Source: an uncultured Lachnospiraceae bacterium
GTDB lineage: Bacteria > Bacillota > Clostridia > Lachnospirales > Lachnospiraceae
DNA: 64,000 nucleotides
Reading direction: 5' to 3'
Assembly (NCBI GenBank): GCA_900549995.1
Contig: URQQ01000017.1
Span: forward strand, 7,492 to 71,491
The translations under genes were made by a program, and so were the position numbers. Shown here piece after piece: positions 42,668 to 50,942 of this stretch (its first letter is position 1; each line of letters opens with the position of its first letter). The notes beneath the pieces were generated by a model. It did not search any database, was not told the DNA's origin, and saw only the letters and a program-made list of their open reading frames with translations.

Positions 42668-43438
42668 ATGACGGATAAAAAAGTGGCAGTAGTCAGCGGA
42701 GCGGCGAATGGAATTGGGCAGGCCTCCGCGCTGAGATTCGCAAAAGAAGGATACATTGTGGCGGTGGTGGATAAAAATCCATCACTGGAAGCAACAGAGA
42801 AGATGATCCGCGATATGGGGCAGGAGTGTCTTGCATGTGTCGGGGATGTATCCGATGAAGAAGCGATGAGTGCGTTTATAGATGAAATTGTAAAACAGTA
42901 TGGACGGATTGATGTGCTGAATAACAATGCAGGCATTGTTGTGGTAAAACCTTTGGAAGATACACGGTTTGAAGAATTTGAAAAAGTGGCGAAAACCAAT
43001 ATTGGTGGAACATTTTTACTGACCAAACTGGCACTTCCGATTATGAAAGAAAAGAAAGCAGGAGCAATTGTGAATCTGGGTTCTGTCTCTGGACATGTGG
43101 GACAGACAGAACATGCGATCTATGGAGCAACCAAAGGGGCAGTCATCGCATTTACAAGGGCGGTTGCATGGGAAGTGGCACCATACAATATCCGGGTGAA
43201 TTCCGTAAGCCCGGGTTCCGTAGATACACCGATGCTTCGTTCAGATATCCGCCTGGAAGCAGACAGGACAAAAATGCCATATGAAGAAGTGAAGAAACTG
43301 CGGGAAGCAGAGCAGGCATTTAACCGATGGGCAGATCCTTCTGAGATTGCATCTGCCATCTATTACCTGGCAAGTGATGAAGCGTCATTTATCACAGGTT
43401 CAGACCTGCTTGTGGACTGTGGATGGGTAGCGAAATAA
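42668..43438 (+). CDS. Short-chain dehydrogenase/reductase
   Basis: 256 residues. The NAD-binding motif is VSGAANGIGQAS; NNNAG, GSVSGHVGQTEHAIYGATKGA (Ser, Tyr, Lys) and the PGSVDTPML region follow. A D after the second strand (VVDKN) favours NAD(H). The ATG at 42668 with AAAAGGAG upstream is preferred to a GTG at 42647 overlapping the previous stop. Oxidises a hydroxyl of the pathway intermediate; substrate unknown. Confidence 0.88.
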   Translation: MTDKKVAVVSGAANGIGQASALRFAKEGYIVAVVDKNPSLEATEKMIRDMGQECLACVGDVSDEEAMSAFIDEIVKQYGRIDVLNNNAGIVVVKPLEDTRFEEFEKVAKTNIGGTFLLTKLALPIMKEKKAGAIVNLGSVSGHVGQTEHAIYGATKGAVIAFTRAVAWEVAPYNIRVNSVSPGSVDTPMLRSDIRLEADRTKMPYEEVKKLREAEQAFNRWADPSEIASAIYYLASDEASFITGSDLLVDCGWVAK

Positions 43439-43447
43439 GGGGAAATC

Positions 43448-44149
43448 ATGAGTAATATATATGGAGTGGTCAAAAAAACAACGAAAACAGATCTCATTGT
43501 TGAAAATATCATATCCCTGATCCGGGAGAAAAAACTGTCTCCCGGAGATAAACTCCCTTCGGAACGGGAACTGGTAGAGATGATGCATGTCAGCCGTCCT
43601 TCGCTCCGCGAGGCAGTAAAGGCACTGGAAGTCATGAATCTGGTAGAAGTGCGCCATGGATCCGGAGTATTTATCAAACGGCTGGAACCAGAGGGAATTG
43701 TGACACATCTGGAGCTGGCATTTACCATGGATGAATCTTTGAACCATGAATTATATATTGCCAGAAGAACTCTGGAAACTATGACAGCGAGACTGGCGGC
43801 AGAGCATATCTCGGAGCAGGAACTTGAGTGTATAGAGAAAAATATGAAAGCAGGAGAGAAGGCGGTGGATCATCCGGAGAAATTTCTGGAGCTTGATATG
43901 GAGCTTCACCGTCTGATCCTGACTGCATCCGGGAACCGGATTCTGCAGATTTTTGCCCGGTCCATCGAAGATCTGAGTCTGATTATGCGGAAAAAGACGA
44001 ACAGCAGCCGGATTGTGAGAATCCGTACAATTGAAGATCACTATCTGATCTATCAGGCACTGAAAGATCATGATGCCGGGCGGACAGCCAGGGCAATGGA
44101 AAGTCATTTATTACATGTAGAAAATTATTTTCAGGAACTGCATGTATAG
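43448..44149 (+). CDS. GntR-family regulator, FadR/FCD subgroup
   Basis: 233 residues. The N-terminal winged helix has LSPGDKLPSERELVEMMHVSRPSLREAVKALEVMNLVEVRHGSGVFIKR, a textbook GntR motif. The C-terminal FCD domain has the metal-ligand pattern around DMELHRLILTASGN and the later histidines (EDHYLIYQALKDHD, ESHLLHVENYF). FCD regulators sense organic acids or sugar acids. It lies within the operon nine bases after the SDR and probably controls it. Confidence 0.9.
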   Translation: MSNIYGVVKKTTKTDLIVENIISLIREKKLSPGDKLPSERELVEMMHVSRPSLREAVKALEVMNLVEVRHGSGVFIKRLEPEGIVTHLELAFTMDESLNHELYIARRTLETMTARLAAEHISEQELECIEKNMKAGEKAVDHPEKFLELDMELHRLILTASGNRILQIFARSIEDLSLIMRKKTNSSRIVRIRTIEDHYLIYQALKDHDAGRTARAMESHLLHVENYFQELHV

Positions 44150-44161
44150 GAGGAGAAAAAA

Positions 44162-45106
44162 ATGAGCAGACGATATTTTGTAACGGGAGCTACAGGGTGT
44201 GTTGGAAGCTGGGTAGTGAAAAATCTTCTTGAGTCAGGAGAAGAGGTCATTGCGCTTGTCAGAGACCCTGCGAAATTAAACAAATTGGAAACCATTATGA
44301 CAAAGGAGATGATCAGCAAAATCGAGGTTGTGGAAGGTGACCTGACAGAGGATGAGGCAGTCGAGCTGGGAATTATAGGAAAGAAGGCAGACTATGTGAT
44401 CCATCTGGCAGCGATGCAGCTTCCGCTTTGCAAGGCTGACCCGATTCTTGGGGCAAAGGTCAATGTGGAAGGAACGGTCCGCATCTTTGAAACTGTGAAA
44501 AAGTCACCGGTAAAATCGGTAGTCTATGCAAGTACGACGGCAGTCTATGGGACGCTTAATGAATACGAAAATGGGGAATACGACAACAATTCTGAATTTC
44601 TGCCGCATTCTCATTATGGCATCTATAAACAGGCGGATGAATGGCTGGCAAAAATGTACTATGAAGACGATCAGATATCAAGTATTGGGCTCCGTCCGTA
44701 TGTTGTCTATGGCCCGATGAGAGACCAGGGAATGACATCCACTCCTACGGCGGCAATGAAAGCTGCAATCAGGGGTGAGGCCTATGAAATCTCCTATGGC
44801 GGGGAATTTGATTTCCAGTTTGCCGATGATGTGGCGAAGGCATTCATACAGGCAGCAACAGCGGATTATCAGGGAGCATACTGCTATAACTTTGAGAAGA
44901 ATCAGGTACATATGAAAGAGGTCGTAGAAGCCATTGAAGAAGTATGTGAGGAGGCAAAGGGCCTGATTACTTATCAGGACGTTCCACTGCCGTTTCCGAG
45001 GAATGTAAGCGGGGATGAACTGGATCAACTGATCGGGAAAGTGCCGGTTACACCTCTGAAAGAAGGCGTGAAAAGAAGTATAGAAATATTCCGCAAAATG
45101 AGCTGA
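44162..45106 (+). CDS. NAD-dependent epimerase/dehydratase (extended SDR)
   Basis: 314 residues. The motif FVTGATGCVGSWVVKNLLESG opens the Rossmann fold, then HLAAMQLP, VVYASTTAVYGT and the catalytic YGIYK follow. Members convert sugars or sugar derivatives (epimerisation, dehydration or dehydrogenation), and one subgroup oxidises uronic or 3-keto sugars. Last gene of the 39109-45106 run, with a strong AGGAGGAG site. Confidence 0.85.
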   Translation: MSRRYFVTGATGCVGSWVVKNLLESGEEVIALVRDPAKLNKLETIMTKEMISKIEVVEGDLTEDEAVELGIIGKKADYVIHLAAMQLPLCKADPILGAKVNVEGTVRIFETVKKSPVKSVVYASTTAVYGTLNEYENGEYDNNSEFLPHSHYGIYKQADEWLAKMYYEDDQISSIGLRPYVVYGPMRDQGMTSTPTAAMKAAIRGEAYEISYGGEFDFQFADDVAKAFIQAATADYQGAYCYNFEKNQVHMKEVVEAIEEVCEEAKGLITYQDVPLPFPRNVSGDELDQLIGKVPVTPLKEGVKRSIEIFRKMS

Positions 45107-45192
45107 TTGCCACACATTTCTAAGGAACCATCCGTGGAAAAGACCGATTTCCATTCTTGTTGCGTAGCGTGGAACACTTGGGGCAATCATGA

Positions 45193-45221
45193 TTGAACTT
45201 ATAATTTTAAATTGATATATT
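45193..45221 (+). promoter_or_regulatory. Candidate sigma-A promoter
   Basis: TTGAAC at 45193 and TATATT at 45216 with a 17-base spacer, 60 bases before the SDR gene at 45281. Confidence 0.5.
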
Positions 45222-45280
45222 CAAGTTATAGATGACAAGGGAAACCCTGTAAACACAACAAGAAGAAAGGAAAAGATGGT

Positions 45281-46054
45281 ATGAAAAAAGGAGTAGAGTT
45301 TTTCTCATTAAGCGGCAAGAAAGCAATTGTAACAGGAGGCGCAAAGGGTCTGTGCTATAAAATGGCAGAGGCACTCCATGATGCGGGCGCTGAGATCGTA
45401 TTACTGGATGTACTGGAACAGGCTTATGATTCTGCAAAAGAGCTGGGAAAAGAGGGGGCACCGGTGCATGCTGTCATTGGCGATCTGAGTGACGAAGCCA
45501 GTTTAAAAAGCGCATATCAGAAAGCGCTTGAAGTCCTTGGAGGGAGAATTGATATTCTGCTGAATGGGGCTGGCATACAGTTTCGCTGCAAGGCGGAAGA
45601 TTTCCCATCTGACAGATGGAGAAAGATTCTTGACATTAACTTAAGCGCAGTATTTTTCATGTCCCAGGAGGCAGGAAAGACAATGCTTAAGCAGGGATAC
45701 GGAAAGATTATTAATATTGCATCCATGACTTCGTTCATGGCAAGTGTGATGATTCCGGCTTATGCGGCAAGCAAGGCAGGAGTGGCGCAGATTACAAAAG
45801 CACTGTCGAATGAATGGGCAGGCAGGGGCATTCATGTCAATGCGATTGCACCTGGATATATGAACACGCAGCTGACGGAAGATATGAAAAAAGTGAATCC
45901 TGCTCAGTATGAGGAGATCACGAACCGTATACCGATGGGACGCTGGGGTGAGCCGGAAGATCTTCAGGGAATTACTGTATTTCTGGCATCTGACGCGTCA
46001 GATTATGTCAGCGGTGCAGTCATTCCGGTTGACGGAGGATATCTGGGGAAATAA
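45281..46054 (+). CDS. Short-chain dehydrogenase, gluconate 5-dehydrogenase/KduD-like
   Basis: 257 residues. FSLSGKKAIVTGGAKGLCYKMAEAL opens the Rossmann fold; here GGAKGLC replaces the normal TGxxxGIG last glycine with cysteine. NGAG, IASMTSFMASVMIPAYAASKAG (Ser, Tyr, Lys) and the C-terminal PVDGGYLGK are present. The N-terminal FSLSGKKAIVTGG and C-terminus resemble 2-dehydro-3-deoxy-gluconate or gluconate 5-dehydrogenases. It has its own candidate promoter. Confidence 0.85.
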   Translation: MKKGVEFFSLSGKKAIVTGGAKGLCYKMAEALHDAGAEIVLLDVLEQAYDSAKELGKEGAPVHAVIGDLSDEASLKSAYQKALEVLGGRIDILLNGAGIQFRCKAEDFPSDRWRKILDINLSAVFFMSQEAGKTMLKQGYGKIINIASMTSFMASVMIPAYAASKAGVAQITKALSNEWAGRGIHVNAIAPGYMNTQLTEDMKKVNPAQYEEITNRIPMGRWGEPEDLQGITVFLASDASDYVSGAVIPVDGGYLGK

Positions 46055-46144
46055 TAAAAGACTTTCATTCATTGGTAAAATTTGGAACAGTTGGGCGGAT
46101 ACGAAATATGATTTAATGTAAGAGAATACTAGAAAATGGAAATG

Positions 46145-46159
46145 TTGCGCGATACGCAA
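46145..46159. promoter_or_regulatory. Inverted-repeat operator candidate A
   Basis: TTGCGCGATACGCAA: half-sites TTGCG/CGCAA around CGATA, just upstream of the promoter of the ABC importer. A 12-of-15 match occurs at 50828. Confidence 0.6.
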
Positions 46160-46177
46160 TGCTAATGCAAAACCATA

Positions 46178-46206
46178 TTGCAATTGTACAAATAGTCCAA
46201 TACAAT
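46178..46206 (+). promoter_or_regulatory. Sigma-A promoter of the sugar importer operon
   Basis: TTGCAA at 46178-46183 and TACAAT at 46201-46206, 17-base spacer. The leader to the ATG at 46320 is about 107 bases. Confidence 0.6.
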
Positions 46207-46319
46207 ATTGGTATAGAAAGTTTTTTTGTTAAATTTCACAACAAAATGGCCGCTTTGATGGAAGGTGACAAGGGGACTTCGGAACAAGGAAAGTATTCTA
46301 CAAATTAGGAGGAAAAAAG

Positions 46320-47333
46320 ATGGGTAAAGCAAAAAGATTTTTAGCAGTGTTTGCAGCGTGTGTTCTGGCAGTGTCAATGGTAGGATGTGGGGCAAAAAAG
46401 GAAGAGACAAAGAAAACAGACAGCAAAAAAGTAGAAGGATCGGACAAAGGATTACATATCGGCGTGACCATGCAGGGGAACCAGAGCGGTTTTGTTCAGT
46501 ATATGACTTCCGCAATTTATGAGTATCAGAAAACACAGGCTCCGGATGTGAATCTGGAAGTCGTATTCGCAGATGATGATGCTGCAAAACAGCTCAGCCA
46601 GGTTGAAACATTTGTCAGCAAGGGTGTAGATGCTATTATCATGAACCCGGTTGACAAGACACAGGGTGCAACTGCTGTGGATCTGGCTTTTGATGCAGGG
46701 ATTCCGGTCATCACACTGAACACACTGACAGAGAGCGAGAACAATGCAGCTCATGTCGGATCAGACGATGTGGAAGCTGGACGCCTTCAGATGGAACGTA
46801 TCATCGAAGTATGCGGAGACAATGCCAAACTTGCATATGTTGATGCTGTTTTAGGACATTCCGCACAGGTAGGAAGAGCACAGGGATATGATGAAGTATT
46901 AAAAGAGAATCCTGGTGTAGAATTAGTTGTACATGACACAGGGAACTGGTCACCGGAAGAGTCTTTAAGACTTGTTGAGAACTGGCTTCAGTCAGGAAAA
47001 GAACTGAACGCGATTTTATGTCAGGCAGACTGCCAGCTGACAGGTGTCATCACAGCGGTAGAGAATGCTGGAAAGATCGGTGAGATCAAACTTGCCGGAA
47101 TGGACTGTGATCCTGTAATTTTAAAGGCAATTGCAGATGATAAAGTAGACTGTTCTATCTGGCAGGATGGTCTTGCACAGGGAGAGAATGCGATCCGTCT
47201 TGCAATTGAAGCGGCACAGGGCAATGAAGTAGAAGATTATATCATTCCATATGAAGTATGTACAAAAGATAATCTTGCAGAGTACAAAGAAAAAGCAGAT
47301 GCAAGAGATGAACTTGCTAAGAAATATTTCTAA
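46320..47333 (+). CDS. Sugar ABC transporter substrate-binding lipoprotein (ribose type)
   Basis: 337 residues. The signal peptide ends in the lipobox VSMVGCG, followed by a charged linker. The type-1 binding fold shows HIGVTMQGNQSGF, VDAIIMNPVDKTQ, AHVGSDDVEAGRLQ and AGMDCDPVILKAI. Close to RbsB-like proteins of the CUT2 class, which bind monosaccharides, inositols or autoinducer-2. It carries no sequence feature that names the ligand. First gene of the importer; a stem-loop follows the stop. Confidence 0.9.
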   Translation: MGKAKRFLAVFAACVLAVSMVGCGAKKEETKKTDSKKVEGSDKGLHIGVTMQGNQSGFVQYMTSAIYEYQKTQAPDVNLEVVFADDDAAKQLSQVETFVSKGVDAIIMNPVDKTQGATAVDLAFDAGIPVITLNTLTESENNAAHVGSDDVEAGRLQMERIIEVCGDNAKLAYVDAVLGHSAQVGRAQGYDEVLKENPGVELVVHDTGNWSPEESLRLVENWLQSGKELNAILCQADCQLTGVITAVENAGKIGEIKLAGMDCDPVILKAIADDKVDCSIWQDGLAQGENAIRLAIEAAQGNEVEDYIIPYEVCTKDNLAEYKEKADARDELAKKYF

Positions 47334-47356
47334 ATTGGGCGGCAGACATTCATCGG

Positions 47357-47382
47357 CGGAGAGGATCATTTCCTCTCCGTTT
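47357..47382 (+). terminator. Intercistronic hairpin after the binding-protein gene
   Basis: The 9-bp stem CGGAGAGGA/TCCTCTCCG is followed by only three T residues. It probably acts as a partial terminator or mRNA stabiliser, giving more binding protein than ATPase. Confidence 0.6.
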
Positions 47383-47402
47383 CAACAAAAGGAGGTATCT
47401 TC

Positions 47403-48950
47403 GTGGGAGAACGTGCAGATACGGTAGAGAATGAAATCATTGTAGAGATGAAAAATATTGACATGCGTTTCCAGGGCGTTCATGCACTTGATGATGTATC
47501 TATTACCCTTAGACGCGGTGAAGTACATGCCCTCATGGGCGAAAACGGGGCAGGAAAATCAACGTTAATGAAAATACTGATCGGTCTTTATGTTCCGAAC
47601 AAAGGAGAAATTTTTTATAAGGGAAAACAGGTTCATTTTAAATCAGTCATGGATACAAAGGAAGCCGGAATCAGTATGATATTCCAGGAATTCAACCAGG
47701 TAAAACACATGATGGTAATGGAGAATATTTACCTCGGAAGAGAACCAAAAACCAGGATGGGTTCTATTGATTATAAAAAAATGTATTCTGATTCCAAAGA
47801 ACTGCTGGAGAGATTAGGGGTAGATCTGGATCCAAAAGCCAGAATGCGTGATTTGACGGTTGCGAAATTCCAGCTGGTAGAGATTGTAAAGGCCATTTCC
47901 TATGATTCTGATGTCATCATTATGGATGAGCCAACTTCAGCACTCAGCAAAGCAGAGATTGATTATCTTTTGAAGACAGTAAAACAGTTATGTGATCAGG
48001 GAAAAGCGATTGTTTTCATTTCACATAAACTGGAAGAAGTTTACGGCGTTTGCAAAAGCGTTACGATTCTCAGAGACGGGCATTTTATTCATTCGGGCCA
48101 GGTTGCGGATATTACAGAAGCGGAAATGATCCGGATGATGGTAGATAGAGATGTAACAGAGCTGTTCCCGAAAATGGAGTCACAGATTGGGGAACCGATT
48201 CTGGAAGTGAAAAATCTTACGAGAGCAGGGGAATTTGAGAATGTAAGTTTTACCCTCCGGAAGGGAGAGATCTTTGGGTTTGCAGGCCTTATGGGCGCAG
48301 GACGTACAGAAATCGTGGAAACGATTATGGGCGTGAGAAAGCCTGACAGCGGCGAGATCTATCTGAATGGTAAAAAAATTGTGAACCATATACCGGAAGA
48401 AGCAATCAAACGTGGAATCATTATGGTTCCGGAAGACCGGAAGAAAAACGGTCTTGTTCTGAAACTGAGCATCCGGGATAACATTCTGATGTCGTCCATA
48501 CGCAAGTGTGTGAAGGGAAGATATATCAGAAAATCTCTGGAAAATAAATATTGTGAGGAATATGGCAACAAACTGGAAATCAAGAAAAGCAGCGATATGC
48601 AGATCTGCGCAAAGCTTTCCGGCGGAAATCAGCAGAAGGTTGTAATTTCCAGAGTGCTGAACGCAGAACCTGATATTATTATTCTGGATGAACCAACCAG
48701 AGGGATTGACGTAAAAACGAAGTCGGATATCCATCGCCTGATGTCACAGCTGGCATGCGAAGGAAAAGCCATTATTATGGTTTCTTCTGAACTTCCGGAG
48801 GTTTTGGGGATGAGTGACCGTATTATGGTACTGAATGAGGGGCATGTCACTGGTATTTTAGACAGAAGTGAGGCAGACCCAAGTACAGTAATGAAATACG
48901 CTGTAGTCAAGGAAAATGGAGGAGAAAAGAATGTCAATGAAAACGACTGA
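47403..48950 (+). CDS. Sugar ABC transporter ATP-binding protein (two ATPase domains)
   Basis: 515 residues, RbsA/MglA-like, with tandem nucleotide-binding domains. The first has Walker A GENGAGKST and Walker B VIIMDEPTSAL. The second has the degenerate GLMGAGRTE loop, signature LSGGNQQKV and DIIILDEPTRGID. Start is a GTG at 47403 behind AAAGGAGG. Energises uptake together with the adjacent binding protein and permease. Confidence 0.93.
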   Translation: MGERADTVENEIIVEMKNIDMRFQGVHALDDVSITLRRGEVHALMGENGAGKSTLMKILIGLYVPNKGEIFYKGKQVHFKSVMDTKEAGISMIFQEFNQVKHMMVMENIYLGREPKTRMGSIDYKKMYSDSKELLERLGVDLDPKARMRDLTVAKFQLVEIVKAISYDSDVIIMDEPTSALSKAEIDYLLKTVKQLCDQGKAIVFISHKLEEVYGVCKSVTILRDGHFIHSGQVADITEAEMIRMMVDRDVTELFPKMESQIGEPILEVKNLTRAGEFENVSFTLRKGEIFGFAGLMGAGRTEIVETIMGVRKPDSGEIYLNGKKIVNHIPEEAIKRGIIMVPEDRKKNGLVLKLSIRDNILMSSIRKCVKGRYIRKSLENKYCEEYGNKLEIKKSSDMQICAKLSGGNQQKVVISRVLNAEPDIIILDEPTRGIDVKTKSDIHRLMSQLACEGKAIIMVSSELPEVLGMSDRIMVLNEGHVTGILDRSEADPSTVMKYAVVKENGGEKNVNEND

Positions 48951-49905
48951 GAAGAGAAGTTTATCATATTACTTAAATAATTATGGAATATTGATCGGGT
49001 TTGCGGCTATTTTTATCTTATTATCTATTTTTGCGCCTAACTTTCTGAGTGCAAACAATATGATTAATATTCTTAAACAGATCGCCTGTATCGGAATTTC
49101 AACGGTCGGGGTAGGTATTCTGATTATTATGAACTGCATCGACTTGTCTATCGGTTCCATGTTCGCTTTAAATGGTGTCATTGCAGGTATCATGGTATCT
49201 AACAGTATCGGCGGCTATGGACTGCCGGCACCGGTAGGATTTCTTGCAAGTGTTGTAAGCGGTCTGGTTTTTGGATTTTTTACAGGTCTTATCGTAGCAA
49301 AAGGTAAGATTCCTGCATTCATTGTAACAATGGGAACACAGTCCATTGCCAGAGGTCTGGCGCTGATCCTTGCACACGGTATGCCGATTGGCGATTTCCC
49401 GGATTCATTTAATTATCTGGGTTCTGAATCTATCGGAGGCGTATTCCCATGGTCTGTTGTTATTTTTATTCTTGTAGTCATTGTGATGAACTTTGTGATG
49501 AAGAAAAGACCGATCGGAAGATATATCTATGCAGTTGGCGGAAATGAAGAAGCAGCCAAAGTTGCAGGTATCAATGTTGAAAAAGTAAAAATCCAGGCAT
49601 ACCTGATCGAAGGTGCATTGCTTGGTCTTGCAAGTGCATTGATGGCTTCCAGGCTGAAATCTGCGGCACCTGGACTTGGGGTAGGATATGACCTTGATTC
49701 AATTGCAGGATGTATCATCGGTGGTGTAAGCTTTACAGGTGGAATTGGTTCTGTCTTTGATATGGTTCTTGGTGCGTTGGTTATCGGTGTGATCAATAAC
49801 GGTATGGATCTGCTTGGTGTGGAAGCATTTTACAAACAGGTAGTAAAAGGCTCTATTATCATCATTGCAGTATTGATAGACAGAAAACGTTCTGGCCGTG
49901 GTTAA
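48931..49905 (+). CDS. Sugar ABC transporter permease (RbsC-like)
   Basis: About 324 residues with eight to ten membrane helices (GILIGFAAIFILLSIFAP, CIGISTVGVGILIIMNCIDLSIGSMFAL and others) and the EAA-like region GGNEEAAKVAGINVEKVK. Typical BPD_transp_2 family. ATG 48931 sits six bases after GGAGGAG and overlaps the ATPase gene by 20 bases. One permease gene is enough for this homodimeric class. Confidence 0.93.
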   Translation: MSMKTTEKRSLSYYLNNYGILIGFAAIFILLSIFAPNFLSANNMINILKQIACIGISTVGVGILIIMNCIDLSIGSMFALNGVIAGIMVSNSIGGYGLPAPVGFLASVVSGLVFGFFTGLIVAKGKIPAFIVTMGTQSIARGLALILAHGMPIGDFPDSFNYLGSESIGGVFPWSVVIFILVVIVMNFVMKKRPIGRYIYAVGGNEEAAKVAGINVEKVKIQAYLIEGALLGLASALMASRLKSAAPGLGVGYDLDSIAGCIIGGVSFTGGIGSVFDMVLGALVIGVINNGMDLLGVEAFYKQVVKGSIIIIAVLIDRKRSGRG

Positions 49906-49933
49906 GAATAATCCTTGTATGGGAGATGAGCTT

Positions 49934-50551
49934 ATGAAAGTAATTTTAATCAATGGAAGCCCGCACGAACACGGATGTACATATGAGGCATTGTGGTGCG
50001 TGGCAGAAGAACTGAACAAAGAAGGAATACAGACAGAATTCATGCACATCGGTAATAAAGAGGTCAGAAGCTGTCTGGCATGCGGAAACTGTTCAGAGAC
50101 AGGCAGATGTGCGTTTGAAGACAGTGTCAATGTTTTCCTTGATAAAGCAAAAGAGGCGGATGGATTTGTAATCGGATCACCAGTACATTATGCGGGGATT
50201 TCCGGAGCATTGAAGTCATTTCTGGACAGAGCATTTTTTACAGGCGGCGGGTTTGCCTATAAGCCGGGAGCGGTTCTTGTAAGCGCAAGGAGAGCAGGAA
50301 CTACAGCCGCTCTTGATCAGCTGAATAAATATCTGTCGATTTCCAATATGCCGATTGTGACATCTCAGTATTGGAACATGGTTCACGGAATGCTTCCAGA
50401 AGAAGTATCCGGGGATGAAGAAGGTGTTCAGACCATTCAAAATCTGGGCAGGAATCTGGCATGGATGCTGAAATGTATCGAGGCAGGGAGAGAAAAGGGC
50501 GTTTGTCCTCCCGCCAGTGATGAACGGAAATGGACGAATTTTATACACTAG
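49934..50551 (+). CDS. NADPH-dependent FMN reductase/iron-sulfur flavoprotein-like
   Basis: 205 residues with a flavodoxin-like fold. The FMN-binding ILINGSPHEHGCTYEAL is followed by CLACGNCSETGRC, whose compact cysteine motif is like that of iron-sulfur flavoproteins, then GSPVHYAGISGALKSFLDR. Could reduce a quinone-like intermediate or supply electrons to the pathway. Starts 28 bases after the permease, so it belongs to the importer operon. Its stop codon lies inside the left arm of the palindromic element at 50548. Confidence 0.85.
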   Translation: MKVILINGSPHEHGCTYEALWCVAEELNKEGIQTEFMHIGNKEVRSCLACGNCSETGRCAFEDSVNVFLDKAKEADGFVIGSPVHYAGISGALKSFLDRAFFTGGGFAYKPGAVLVSARRAGTTAALDQLNKYLSISNMPIVTSQYWNMVHGMLPEEVSGDEEGVQTIQNLGRNLAWMLKCIEAGREKGVCPPASDERKWTNFIH

Positions 50552-50713
50552 AGCGTGTCTGAAAATTCATTCCTGTCATCTGCACGCCCCACTTTGCAGT
50601 ATATCCGCCTCAAATTCAGTTGACGTAGCCCGCTACGCCGCCCTCATTTGAGGCGAATCTCCCACAAAGTGTGACACACAGCTGCCATAAAGCAATTTTC
50701 AGACACGCTCTAG
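50548..50713. repeat. 166-bp palindromic MITE-like element
   Basis: Perfect 20-base terminal inverted repeats, CTAGAGCGTGTCTGAAAATT and its reverse complement, bound a sequence with nested internal palindromes (CCACTTTG/CAAAGTG, CGCCTCAAAT/ATTTGAGGCG, GACGTAGC/GCTACGCC). The ends are flanked by TA (TA-GAGCG...CGCTC-TA), as expected after insertion by an IS630/mariner-type transposase. No coding capacity. The whole element can fold into one long hairpin and could act as a terminator for the upstream operon. Confidence 0.75.
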
Positions 50714-50942
50714 TAAAGTGAATGCCGAAGGCAGGTCAATGAATCAGAGAGAGGATGATTCATTGGCCTTGCTTTGGATTAAAAACAGTTCGCCTGGAGA
50801 GACAAAAAGAGAGAAAATACCCGAAGGTTGCATGATGCGCAACCTGCTTGCTTTGCATCATTGCGTGCAAATTAAGCAGATGCTATGCTGGTTTTAGTAG
50901 TTAATATAATAACAATTCAGTGAAAATGTTGGAGGTATTTTT
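50552..50942. other. 391-base gene-free stretch before the ThDP operon
   Basis: Contains the palindromic element, the inverted repeats at 50828 and 50853, a -10-like TATAAT at 50905-50910 and the ribosome site TTGGAGG. No ORF of interest is seen. Confidence 0.6.
50828..50870. promoter_or_regulatory. Inverted-repeat operator candidates B and C
   Basis: TTGCATGATGCGCAA (50828-50842) matches the importer site at 46145 in 12 of 15 positions. A related TTGCATCATTGCGTGCAA follows at 50853-50870, 25 bases further on. They lie upstream of the ThDP enzyme gene. Confidence 0.6.
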
